DNA of 64,000 nucleotides from Alopecurus myosuroides (taxonomy: Eukaryota; Streptophyta; Magnoliopsida; Poales; Poaceae): positions 29,623,523-29,687,522 of the forward strand of contig CM054061.1 in NCBI GenBank assembly GCA_028641055.1, read 5' to 3'. Positions 22,888 through 33,988 of the stretch are shown here, piece after piece. Numbering within the stretch: the first letter of the stretch is position 1; each line of letters starts with the position of its first letter. The notes under the pieces were generated by a model. It was not told the origin of the DNA. It ran no database searches and was given only the letters and a program-made list of their open reading frames with translations. The translations under genes and the position numbers were made by a program.

Positions 22888-24472
22888 TGATACGTCTCCA
22901 ACATATCTATAATTTCTGATGCTCCATGATCATATTATGTCAATTGCTACTTGTTTTCTCCCTTATTTATAGCATTTTTATATGTTTTCCGGGACTAACC
23001 TATTAACAAGATGCCAAGTGTCAGTTCCTTTTTTTTTTGCTATTTTTGGTTTCAGAAAAGTTGTTCTGGAAACAATCTCGTAATTGGACCCCACAAAGCC
23101 CGAAGTGCCTATTTTCCCCGGAAGCATCCAGAACACCAAAGAAGAGTCGAAGACGGGCACCAGGGGGCCCACACCATAGGGTGGCGCTGGTCCCCCTGGC
23201 CGCACCAGCTATGGGTGCGGGGACCCTGGAGCTCCACCGCCTTTGCCCTTTCGCCTATTTAATCCCCCCGGATGGAAAACCCTAAGCACCTGATAAAAAT
23301 CCCCGAAAAGTTCTGCAGCCGCCGTCACCGTCAACCCTAGATCAGGCGGGTTCTGAAGCTATTTCCGGCACCCTGCCGGAGAGGAGATCATCACCGGAGG
23401 CTTCTACCTCGCCATGCCTGCCTCCGAAGTGATGCGTGAGTAGTTTATCCTTGGACTACGGGTCCGTAGTTGTAGTTAGATGGTTGTATTCTCCTCGTAT
23501 TCCTCCATGTTTAGATCTCGTGAGCTGCCTATCATGATCGAGATTGATCTTATGTAATTCTATATGTTGTGTTTGCTGGGATCCGATGAATATTGACCTT
23601 ATGCCAAGTTGATTATAGCCTTTATTTGCATATACTATTTTTGATCTGGCATGCTTTTCATTGCTAGTGGTTGCTCTGGCCAAGTAGTTGCTAGTGACTC
23701 CAAGAGGGAGTATTTATGCTTGATAGTGGGTTCATGCCTCCTCACCACCTTGCTCGAGTGACATAAACGTGAAGTGGGGGATGTGTTGTTGCCATTAGGG
23801 AGAAAACAACGGTGAGAGTGCCCGCGTGCATAATCATTGCTTACATTACACACTTTTTTAATGCAATTATTGTTGCTTGCAACTTAATACCTAAGGGGGT
23901 TCGGATGATAACCTGAGGGTGGATTATTAGTCATAGACGCAGATGGATGTCGGTCTATGTATATTGTTGTAATGCCCGCACTAAATATCATAGTAATCAT
24001 CATGTTATATTGTGCACTACGATGCAAGCTCTATTTGTCAATTGCCCAGCTGTAATTTGTTCACCCAGCATGCTATCTTTTATGGAGATACACCACTAGT
24101 GAACCTATGAACCCCGATCCATTTTTCCACACTTTTAAACAAACCACAACTATTTACTGCTTTCTTTACTTACTGCAAGCATACATCATTTTCCACACTA
24201 TACGTCTAATCTTTGTTTTCAGCAAGACCGGTGAGATTGACAACCTCACTGTACCGTTGGGACAAAGTATTTTGGTTGTGTTGTGTGCAGGTTCCACGTT
24301 GTTGCTGACACTGGTGAAGCGCCAGAACCACCGTCAGTGGCATCAACCTTCCGGAGATCCTCTTCCTCCCACTGGATTGATAACCATGGTTCTTAACTGA
24401 GGGAAATTCTTGCCGCTTACTCATCACACCCTCCTCTTGGGGTTTCCAACACACCATCAACGTTTGCAATCA
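22888..24472 (+). repeat. 5' LTR of the complete element
   Basis: Starts TGATACGTCTCC and ends TTTGCAATCA. U3 has a GC-rich block (about 23090-23240) followed by a TATTTAA box at 23256-23262. Confidence 0.95.
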
Positions 24473-24481
24473 AGTGATTTC

Positions 24482-24498
24482 TGGTGCCGTTGCCGGGG
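24482..24498 (+). other. Primer-binding site of the complete element
   Basis: TGGTGCCGTTGCCGGGG, nine bases after the LTR end. It is similar to the site of the gag-protease element (TGGCGCCGTTGTCGGGG), which points to related priming. Confidence 0.85.
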
Positions 24499-24665
24499 AG
24501 GAAGAAGCCTTCAAGGAAAGGGGAGTCTCTCACTCTCGACCTCTTTATTTCGTTTATTGTCTTGTTTTTATTTTTGTCTTGTTTTGCTTCTCTTTATCAA
24601 AAACGCACAAAAAAATTAGTTTACTTCATAGTTGTTATTTATTTGCTTGCTTTCATTTTGCTAAA

Positions 24666-25339
24666 ATGAGTAATCCTGAAGTAGAGGTTCACTCTTTTAG
24701 GAAACAAGGGGGAGGAAGTTTAAAAGATGCTTGGTATGGAATAAATGATTCTCATAAGAGGTGCACAAAAAAAAATTCTACCTTGATACTCCTGAGAAAT
24801 TTCTATGTTGGTATTTCTAGCTGATATAGGCATGTGTTAGATACTCTTACAGGTGGAAATTTTCGAGGAACTCCTGCTTTGGAAGCCTGCAGTTTGATTG
24901 AAAGTTTAGTTTGGAGGATCACTTTGGAGGATGTTATTGATAAACTGAACTCTTTGGAAATGAGCTTATCAATCTTCCTTGATAATGCTAGCAAAGTTAA
25001 TGAATTAATAATTACTATTGATAAAAGAATAACTGCTCTAGAAGCTAGCAACACTCATGATAATCAAAGTTTTAGGATTGGTAAACTAGAGGATGCTATG
25101 GGAACTTTAAGCTCAACCTTTTAATCTCTAATTTCAAAAAGGAGAAATCCTTTGTGGTAAAGGAGCAAAGATTCATGTATGCTCCTAAGATGGCTAAACC
25201 CAAATCTCAATATGTGCTAAAAATTGCTAAAACAATTAATGAGACTAAAAGAGACCTTAATGTTGAATCTTCAAAAATATCTAGAGTGCCTATTGCTGCA
25301 AATAATGGTTTAGAGGAAGTTATAGAGGATGCTTCTTAA
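24666..25339 (+). pseudogene. Damaged gag-like ORF of the complete element
   Basis: Met at 24666 (MSNPEVEVHSF). The frame is interrupted by TGA at about 24822, after which the same frame runs on to 25124 (YRHVLDTLTGGNF, then a Leu/Ile-rich helical region). A further frame at 25154-25339 continues the similarity pattern after a shift. No zinc knuckle, protease or pol was found. The product would be a short helical gag-like protein; at least two breaks make this copy inactive. Confidence 0.65.
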
Positions 25340-28020
25340 CTTAAAAATACTTTAGTTGCCCTTTTATGCCTAGCTGAAAGGCGTTAAAGAAAAGCGCTAC
25401 CGGGAGACAACTTGTTTTATTTCGCTGTTTTCAACCCGTTTTCTTTCGTTTTCTTTGGTGTGCTTTGCACCTAGGTGTTTTCTATTTCCTTAGCAAACCC
25501 GCTGTATCTTTTCTTTTGAGTTTTTGTTGATCCAAGTAAAGCCTCTAGTGGAAAGTTCAGACTATATTTCGGATTTCTACGCAGGAAACAGATTTCTGCT
25601 GTCCACTGTTATTTCCGTAAAAAATCACAGAAAATTCAAAATGGTCTGAATTTTTGTGTGCTTAATCCTGAGTTATATACGCAACGTTCCTTAGTTTACC
25701 ACTTTTTGATTTGAGCAACATAAGATTTTTTTTAAAATCGATCTTTGCCTGCTATTCTGTTTTGACATATTTCTGCCATTTATCGCATTTGCATCTTAAT
25801 CTCTTTCTTTTGGTATTCTTTTGAGAAAAATAGTTTTAAAAGAAGTTGTGACAGTAGCTAATGTGTTTTTAAGTGTTAGACTTGTGTTGAAACTGAACTA
25901 TGTGAATTTATTATTTCAATTTCACTAACGTTGCTAATGAAGATTGTGAGAATTTTGATGTGAAGGAAGTTTTCAAGGGTCAAGAGAAGAGGATGATATT
26001 ATGTGACCAAGAAGAGTGAAAATCCTAAGCTTGGGGATGCCCCGGTGGTACATCCCAGCAAATATCAAGAAGACTCAAGCGTCTAAACTAGGGGATGCCC
26101 AAGACATCCCCTTCTTCATCAACAAATTATCAGGTCACTTCTAGTGAAACTATATTTTTATTCGGTCGCATCTTATGTGTTTTATTTGGAGCGTATTTCA
26201 TTTTTGTTTTCAGTTTGCTTTTGTTTTTGCTTCTAGTTTGTTTTTAATTTTTCAATAATCTTGGTTGGACCCAGCATTGTTTTATTGGAGAGTGACACGC
26301 TCCGCTTTTTCATGAGAATACTTTGTATTCTTAATCTATGTCTAGCTGTTGTATTTATTTAGCTCCTGTTTTGCATGCATCTATTATAAGAGTTGTTAGT
26401 TTTAGTAGTGTTATGTGTGTAATCTCATGTTTGCTTTCTGTATCATAAAGAGTATTTTTGTTAACACATGTTTTGTATGGTGCTTGTTGGGAGAAAGAAA
26501 ACTACTGCTTGAAGTAGAATTTATAACAGTACTAGTAGAACCTTGTATAGATTGTGGCTAGAACTTTTTCATGCCATGCTAAATGTTATTTTAGTTTTAA
26601 AGCCTTGTGGTTATTGAGTAGCATTATTAGACTCAAATAGCTGAGAGTGTTTAATATGTCTTGAAAGATTCATGAGTTGTTCTTGTCATAGTAAAGCATC
26701 AATATATGATATTCTCTTTCGAATGTTTTATTTGGTTGACTTGGCGCATCCTCACACCATGTTTATGACTACAAACCAGTCACGAATAGCCTCCATGACC
26801 ACTTAGTTTTTGAACTTGTGATACTGCTTATGTTTTAATTAATGATGCTTATGTCGCTATGCATGATTATGGCTCTTATGCTCTCTTGATTTGTCGCTCC
26901 CAGTTTTTTGCTAGACTCCACCTGTACTGAGTATGATCTCTACTCGTGCATCCAAACTCCCTTAAACCAAAGTTTTTCCCATTGTGTCCATCATACCTAC
27001 CTACATGTGGTATTTAACTGCCACTCCAAGTAAATTGCTCATGTGTTACCTTTAAAACCTTGAAAATTATTCCTGCTTTATGTTCTTGTTTCTGCTCATG
27101 AGGACGTAAATAGAGAATCTTTATCTCACTTTTTTATTGGATTTCACACCCTCGACTAGTGGCTTCATCCGCTTATCCAAATGATAGAAGAGCTGGCAGC
27201 GGGGTGCCCATCCCCAAATTAATGCAAACAAATTCTCTTCACTATTTTTGCCCCTGATTTATCAGTCAAAGCATAATTGTGTAAACAAAAGAGAAAGAGG
27301 GATGACCTTCTATATCAGTTGCGTCCTTCACCATGGGAGCCACTCTTGTGAATCCAGTTGGCTTGTGACGTACTGTATTTTATGTTTACCATTCGTTGAC
27401 ATTAGCACACATCTCCTAAAATATAGACACTCAGTGTCAAACTTTTAATACCTCTATTTAATAAAATAAACGCTCTACCACATGAGTGATTCCTGCTTGC
27501 CTCCGCGAAGGGCCTTTCATTTACTTTTATGTTGAGTCTCCATCTTCTAATTTTATGCACATTTGAGAGAGCATTTTTGCCATTTTGAGTTATATGTGCA
27601 TTTATCCCATAAACATCAATAATTACTTCATGTTGTGATATTATTTATTCTTAAATTATTTGTTTTAGTCTTCCTCATGAACTTTGAAGGTGTCTTGGCA
27701 TTTATGTTTTGCCCCACTCTTAAGGACTAGCGAAATATCACTTTGCAATGCTTTCTCTATACCTGAAACAAACATCTAACTTTCTTTGCATTATTATTCA
27801 TGATCCTTTATTTAAGTTACTCTTCGTGATGCAAAGTAATTGCTATGCTTTATTATTAAAGTTTTATTTATCATGATTGTGTTTTAAGTTCTATGATCTC
27901 AGCGTGCATATGCTTTTACATTAGAGTGATTAAGTTTATGTTAGTAGTATGTCACCTCAGAAACTATTGTTTTATCGTTTACCTACTCGAGGACGAGTAG
28001 GAACTAACCTTGGGGATGCT
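25340..28020 (+). other. Non-coding interior of the complete element
   Basis: No coding region is supported. Right after the ORF, at about 25388-25410, lies AAGCGCTACCGGGAGACAAC, like the motif downstream of gag in the gag-protease element. AAGCTTGGGGATGCC (about 26027) and CTAGGGGATGCCC (about 26087) are extra polypurine-tract-like copies; the functional one, CCTTGGGGATGCT, abuts the 3' LTR at 28020. Confidence 0.6.
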
Positions 28021-29605
28021 TGATACGTCTCCAACGTATCTATAATTTTTGATGTTCCATGATCATATTATGTCAATTGCTACTTGTTTTCTCCCTTATT
28101 TATAGCATTTTTATACGTTTTCCGGGACTAACCTATTAACAAGATGCCAAGTGCCAGTTCCTTGTTTTCTGCTGTTTTTGGTTTCAGAAAAGTTGTTCTG
28201 GAAACATTCTCGGAATTGGACCCCACAAATCCTGAAGTGCCTATTTTCCGCGGAAGCATCCAGAACACCGAAGAAGATTCGAAGACGGGCACCAGGGGGC
28301 CCACACCATAGGGTGGCGCGGGTCCCCCTGGCCGCGCCAGCTATGGGTGTGGGGCCCCTGGAGCTCCACCGCCTTTGCCCTTTCGCCTATTTAATCCCCC
28401 TGGATGGAAAACCCTAAGCATCTGATAAAAAATCCCCGAAAAGTTCCGCAGACACCGTCACCGTCAACCCTAGATCAGCAGACTTCTGAAGCTGTTTCCG
28501 ACACCTTACCGGAGAGGAGATCATCACTGGAGGCTTCTACATCACCATGCCTGCCTCTGGAGTCATGCGTGAGTAGTTCATCCTTTGACTACGGGTTCGT
28601 AGCTGTAGCTAGATGGTTGTATTCTCCTCATATGCCTCCATGTTTAGATCTCGTGAGTTTCCTATCATGATCGAGATTGATCTTATGTAATTCTATATGC
28701 TGTGTTTGCTGGGATCCGATAAATATTGATCTTATGCCAAGTTTATTATAGCCTTTATTTGCATATGCTATTTGTGATCTTGCATGTTTTCTGTTGCTAG
28801 TGGTTGCTCTGGCCAAGTAGTTGCTACTGACTCCAAGAGGGAGTATTTATGCTTAATGGTGGGTTCATGCCTCCTCACCACCTTGCTCGAGTGACAGAAA
28901 CGTGAAGGGGGATGTGTTGTTGCCATTAGGGAGAAAACAACGGTGAGAGTGCCTGCGTGCATAATCATTGCTTACATTACACACTTTGTTTAATGCAATT
29001 ATCTGTTGCTTGCAACTTAATACATAAGGGGGTTCGGATGATAACCTGAGGGTGGATTATTAGTCATAGATGCAGATGGACGTCGGCCTATGTATATTAT
29101 TGTAATGCACGCACTAAATATCATAGTAATCATCATGTTATATTGTGCACTACGGTGCAACCTGTATTTGTCAATTGTCCAGCTGTAAGTTGTTCATCCA
29201 ACATGCTATCTTTTATGGAGAGACACCACTAGTGAACCTATGAACCCTGATCCATTTTTCCACACTGTTAAACAAACCACAACTATTTACTGCTTTCTTT
29301 ACTTACTGCAAGTATACATCATTTTCCACACTATACGTCTAATTTTTGTTTTCAGCAAAATCGGTGAGATTGACAACCTCACTACACCATTGGGACAAAG
29401 TATTTTGGTTGTGTTGTGTGCAGGTTCCATGTTGTTGCTGACACCGGTGAAGCGCCAGCACCACCGTCAGTGGCATCAACCTTCCTGAGATCCTTTTCCT
29501 CCTACTGGATTGGTAACCTTGGTTCTTAACTAAGGGAAATTCTTGCCGCTTACTCATCACACCCTCCTCTTGGGGTTTCCAACACACCATCAACGTTTGC
29601 AATCA
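28021..29605 (+). repeat. 3' LTR of the complete element
   Basis: Same length as the 5' LTR (1585 bp), with scattered substitutions. Ends TTTGCAATCA followed by GATTG. Confidence 0.95.
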
Positions 29606-29844
29606 GATTGACAACCTCACTGCTTTATTGGGTCAAAGTGATTTGATTGTGTTGTGTGGGTTCCACGTTGCTTCTAAACCGGTAGTGCGCCCTGCCATCT
29701 CAGCTGATTCAACATTTGGAAGTTACTCCTTCCTCCTACTGGCCGATTAAACCTTAATTTCTTACTGAGGAAAACTGTTGTTGTGCTCATCATACCTTCC
29801 TCTTGGGGTCTCCCAACGATTGCAAGACCTGCACCATCAATGTG

Positions 29845-30146
29845 GAGCGGGCATTTGGTGTGCGTCAGGCCCGGTTTGCTGTTGTCGGGTATCCTTCTTT
29901 ATCATGGTCGATAGATCAAATGTGTGATATAATGAAAGATTGTACCATCATGCATAAAGTGATCAACGAGAGTGAGCGAGACGCGAGTAGGGTGTTCGAT
30001 GAGCCGTTTGACTTCAGAACCCTTATGCGGATCTATGGCCGGGCGTGTCTACCGAGTTTATAATTTTTCTCAGTGTTTATCAGCAAATTCGCGATGCAAA
30101 ATAATCTTATCACGCAGTTGTGGACACTCAGAGCCAATGATTAGTT
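29845..30146 (+). pseudogene. PIF/Harbinger transposase remnant, second half
   Basis: Frame continues ERAFGVRQARFAVVGYPSL, then MKDCTIMHKVINESERD, the last part of the DDE domain of plant Harbinger transposases with the VERAFG Glu. A stop at 30061-30063 and a shift near 30108 precede a recognisable C-terminal tail (QQIRD, then LITQLWTLRAND and stop). Old, inactive copy. Confidence 0.8.
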
Positions 30147-30726
30147 TGATCAGAACGATTATTTTCTGAAACTTGACGAATACAATTTTTTAGAAACTTG
30201 ACGAATTCGTACCGTAATCTATATGTTTGTATAATTATTGAACTCTTTTTTTTTTGCAATCAAGTTTCGAATGTTAGATAGAAAACGCGCGATCGTCGGG
30301 CTGCTGTTTAGGGTAACCGTTGGGGACACCCATCAATGCTCGACACTCTCAAAGAGAACACGATTGGAGATGTCGGACACTATTTGACGCGTGCTCATAT
30401 GTACTCCCTCAATCTCGAATAAATTGTTGTCGTATTTTAGTATATTGCTATATCCATATTTTATTTTGTCAAATCCAAGACAAGATTTTTCTTTTGTTAG
30501 GAATAAAAAAAACTATATATAATCGTCGGCACACAATGTGTCGCGTCAAGCTACTTCGCTGTCGCTACCTAGGTAATTTTTTCGAGTTGAGAGAGAAGCA
30601 CGACGTATCATGAGTTGATCATGAAATTTGGTCGAGTAGTCAACATGCAGCAGATTTAATAAAGCGACGGTACGTATTAAGGAGCATATCCAAGCGATGA
30701 ATGAGATAAATAATTAGTACCAGATA
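30147..30726. other. Unassigned AT-rich flank of the Harbinger remnant
   Basis: No gene recognised. Probably the 3' non-coding end of the Harbinger element and older sequence; terminal repeats could not be found. Confidence 0.35.
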
Positions 30727-30764
30727 ACCTCTGTTCCAAAATATAAGTCTTTTTTAGTAATCTA

Positions 30765-30817
30765 CTCCCTCCGATCCTTAATGGTCGGTAAATCAGATGT
30801 ATCTAGATCGGAGGGAG
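30765..30817. mobile_element. 53-bp Stowaway-type MITE
   Basis: CTCCCTCCGATC at one end and GATCGGAGGGAG at the other, flanked by TA on both sides. Extremely short: almost only terminal repeats. Confidence 0.8.
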
Positions 30818-30860
30818 TAGTTTAGTTTGCTAAAAAGTCTTAAAACTAAAAAGTCTTATA

Positions 30861-31021
30861 CTCCCTCCGATCCACAATATAAGATATTTTAGACTTTTTC
30901 CACATTCACATACATACACATGTATCTAGACATATTTTAGTGTATATGTACACTCAAGTGAGTGTGTATCTAGACAACATGTGAAATAGCTAAACCATCT
31001 TATATTATGGAACGGAGGGAG
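30861..31021. mobile_element. 161-bp Stowaway MITE
   Basis: Starts CTCCCTCCGATCC and ends GGAACGGAGGGAG, with TA at 30859-30860 and 31022-31023. Same length and interior pattern (AGACATATTTTAGTGTATAT) as the MITE at 50436-50596, so both are one subfamily. Confidence 0.9.
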
Positions 31022-31163
31022 TATTTTTTAACAGAAGGAGTAACGAATATTAATACTTTCTCTGTATCAAAAAGATACAAGCATGGTACACATTAAGAAC
31101 ATATCCAGATGTGTAGATTCCTGTGCTTCTTGCACTAAGATATGTCTAGATATATTTTTTGTA

Positions 31164-31285
31164 CTCACTCCGTCCCAAATTAATTATCTTAAAGTTGGAC
31201 AAAAATGGATGTATCTAACACTAAAACATGTCTAGATACACTCATTTTTGTCCAACTTTGTGACATTATTATGAGACGGAGGGAG
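31164..31285. mobile_element. 122-bp Stowaway MITE
   Basis: Ends CTCACTCCGTCCCA and GAGACGGAGGGAG, TA duplicated at 31162 and 31286. The interior arms pair over AAAGTTGGACAAAAATG. Confidence 0.85.
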
Positions 31286-31322
31286 TACTATAAAAAAGGT
31301 AAAACATATATTTTGGTACGTA

Positions 31323-31440
31323 CTCCCTCCGTTTAACAATAGATGACTTCCACATATCTAGATATGGATGTATCTAGACATTAAAATAGATACATCCATA
31401 TCTAGATATGTGAAAGTCATCTATTGTTGAACGGAGGGAG
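31323..31440. mobile_element. 118-bp near-perfect palindromic Stowaway MITE
   Basis: Arms run from CTCCCTCCGTTTAACAATAG to its complement CTATTGTTGAACGGAGGGAG with almost full pairing through the centre. TA is duplicated at 31321 and 31441. Transcripts would fold into a long hairpin. Confidence 0.9.
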
Positions 31441-32340
31441 TAGTAGTACTGGAAAACAGATCACAGAAGCGCAGGGGCGGGGTGTACGTTCTTGGGGTGC
31501 ATTTTGCGTTGGTGATCGAGATGGGCGGCCTCGCAAGTGGAGGGGTGAGCTGGGCCACGCGCGAGCGGGTGGGTGGGGCCCGTCCGTTTCATCCCGCGTC
31601 ACGCGCCACCATCCCGTCCGGTGCTACGCTCCCACGTGTCGACGCTCCCGTCGGCCTACGCGTCGCCGCGCGCGCGCGCTAGCGTCCCGGTCATGTCCCT
31701 GACGTGCTGGCCGCTTCCTCGCAGGGGGGACCCAGCCAGGAAAACTCATTCAGAAATGATAGCGTGTTGCCGTGGTGGCAGCGTCGTCGTGCAACATGTG
31801 CTTTATCACGCCACGTGCGCTCCCGCCCATGTGCGCCTCCCGCGTAGCTTTCCGGGGATGGACGGGCCACGTGGTCCGGGTCCCACCGGGTCGGGGAGGC
31901 GTCAGTGACTAGGTGCCAGCTCAGGGTTGGCTAGATGGCTAGCTAGGCCGCTTATCCTCTGACACTGCCTGGCTTGGGCCGCGGGCGGGCAGGTGGAGGT
32001 GGTGTGATTGGAGTGGACCAGAACCAGAACCAGAGCTACCCGACTGCTTCGCGTACCCGCCTCCTCGGGGCCCGCATGTCGGACAAACCGTGGAATGGTG
32101 CCGGTTGGTGCAGGCACTCGACCGCAGGCCTCTAGAAAGGCACGGCAGACCAAATAGTGTAACGTGAACTGTTGAGGCACTCGTGTTTTCTATCGTGGTA
32201 GTACGAAAAATGGCACCCGCACATTTCCACACCAAATACAAAATTTTCGAAATGGACCCTCTGCAAATTGGTACGGATACTCTGCAAGAAAGCACTATTA
32301 TTACGGTGGCCGTATATATATTTTAGAGGAGTTTAAGGAT
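31441..32340. other. GC-rich low-copy stretch
   Basis: A GC-rich segment (about 31450-32130) with many short ORFs on both strands, none with recognisable domains or a clear splice structure. Contains CCACGTGTCG and CCACGTGG (G-box-like) motifs. It may be a displaced promoter fragment. A TATATATATTTT box is at about 32312-32323 without a gene behind it. Confidence 0.35.
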
Positions 32341-33973
32341 CAGTTTATGCACCGTGTGTAACTCTGTATCAAGCAGCCGAGCACATCACAAGTTGGTTTG
32401 CAGTCGCAGATCGGAACGGTAGAGTTACTTTACACGGAAATTCACACAAAGTTGCGAGATCGAATTAAAAGTTGGAAATACCCGACTTCGAATCAACAAA
32501 ACTTCAGAATGTCCAACTATCTGGCACCACAATCAAACATAAAATATGCTAAAGTATAAACTCTGACTATGCTAACGGGAAAACAAACACAACCGAAACC
32601 AAGGAGGAACGTCAGGAGAGTAAGACGCTGTTCTTCAACACCTAAACGCACTTAGACCCATAATCCACCTTCCTCGCCTCTAAAAGGGGCCGTGTCCCGC
32701 GCCTACGATCCAAAGGCGCTCCATAGCGTCGTCTGGAGGCGACGAAGTTTCACCCGAGAACGCTAGGAGATGAGGAGACCAAATATGCAGGAGCGGAGAG
32801 GAGCGTACACGCTTCGGCGCTGCACCTTCCCCGTAAAATATTTGGGCCTCCCAATATGTCACCAGCACCACCACAGCTGAGCGGGCCACTGAAACTCGAT
32901 TGCTCGCCAACCAAATGTGTCGCTGTTGCCGTAGAGGGGAACCCCTTCCCCTCTCGCCTAGACTCGAGGGTGTGAACCCTTTGTCGAACAGGGGAAACAT
33001 AGTGTTGTGAGGAACACCAAACTAGGCACCTGCCAATAACCATGAAGAGTTATCGTCGCTGAACATGCTAAGCTTCCACGACCACTCTATCCCACGTGCA
33101 ACTCGAGCACCTCCCCTGCATTCCCAAGTCGGCGCCTTCACCAAAGGGTCGCAACGCTGTCATCGACAGAAAGTGCAACTAGGCTTACGCCCAAATAAAG
33201 GAGGTGGTAAGAAGGGGGCATGTACCTCCGCGAAGCCTTTCGATAAGGAGAACAACACCTGCAGCGCCCCCGTCGACGTGGCCAACACCGCCAACCAAGG
33301 GTTTCATGAGTACCGAAGTTCCTAGCCTCAGCCACCCTCCACACCATCAAGTCTCGGCAAACAACGACCAATTAGATTTGGATCAGGGGGACAAGCGGCG
33401 CGAACATGAAGTGGCTTCACCTTCAGATCTGTAGGAAGGGTCGATGACGCGACCCCCCGTGCCACAATCTCCGACCTCCAACCCATCGCCCAGGCGACCG
33501 AGGCGGCATGCAAAACACACCAATGACGCCACCCGTCGCAAGGTCAACTCCGTCCTTTCCGTCCCGGCGTGCCGAAACCCTCCAAGCAAGGTGGAGCGGC
33601 AAGGCCCCCGCTGCCCGATGGCGCCTCTAGTGGTGGCGAGACTAGGGGGGGGGGGGAGGTTGGTTATAATTTCGCCCCCCAAATCGGCCTTTCGTAGACG
33701 ATGGGAGGGAGAGGGAGACTCATTAACTCAGCTGCGCCCATTTTCGTAGCTCGATTTTTCATGAAAGGTATTTCAGTCTGAAATGCCGACACAGACATGT
33801 ATGCTCAATTGCAATTATCTTCAGAACCTAGAGAAACATGTACACAAGTTTTGCTTTCTCAGAGAACACACGATAATTCCCACACCACGCCTGTGCTAAG
33901 CAACTTGAATTCGTATTACAGAATGAAATTCTGATGCATAACAGGGTGCTTCTGCTCCTGCAGTGAATCTCCT
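32341..33973. other. Diverged duplicate of the downstream flank of the DUF3143 gene, with GC-rich insert
   Basis: 32368-32395 resembles 38133-38160 (TCAAGCAGC-GAGCA), and 33730-33870 resembles 38271-38440 (AGCTGC-CCCATTTT-GTAGCTC, then GACACAGACAT). Between them, 32400-33720 is GC-rich with no recognisable protein and a run of 10 G at about 33648. Interpreted as an old local duplication that later received an insertion; no gene is supported. Confidence 0.5.
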
Positions 33974-33988
33974 AGGTGCTGATGGGCG

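Larger units (their letters stand above)
22888..29605 (+). mobile_element. Complete non-autonomous LTR retrotransposon (6718 bp, TSD GATTG)
   Basis: Two LTRs of exactly 1585 bp (22888-24472 and 28021-29605) and target-site duplication GATTG at 22883-22887 and 29606-29610. The primer-binding site is at 24482 and there is a polypurine tract before 28021. Only a damaged gag-like ORF is present in the 3.5-kb interior, so it depends on another element. LTR style (TGATACGTCTCCAAC start) is that of abundant Triticeae Gypsy families; I do not assign a family name with confidence. Confidence 0.95.
21507..29844 (+). mobile_element. Solo LTR (TSD ATGTG) interrupted by a complete LTR element
   Basis: LTR parts 21512-22887 and 29611-29839 (about 1605 bp together) begin TGATACGTC and end CACCATCA. 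They are flanked by ATGTG at 21507-21511 and 29840-29844. No internal domain belongs to it, so it is a solo LTR produced by LTR-LTR recombination. It split a Harbinger transposase frame and was later split itself at GATTG. Confidence 0.9.
30727..31040. mobile_element. Stowaway-like MITE carrying two inner MITEs
   Basis: Left end CTCTGTTCCAAAATATAAGT and right end ATATTTTTTAACAGAAGGAG are imperfect inverted repeats flanked by TA (30725-30726 and 31041-31042). The interior is broken by MITEs at 30765-30817 and 30861-31021. Without them the element is about 100 bp. Confidence 0.7.

Noticed and set aside
31424..32295. Several GC-rich ORFs of 60-118 codons
   Set aside because: Present on both strands in overlapping frames, with no domain or splice pattern. 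Expected by chance in GC-rich DNA.
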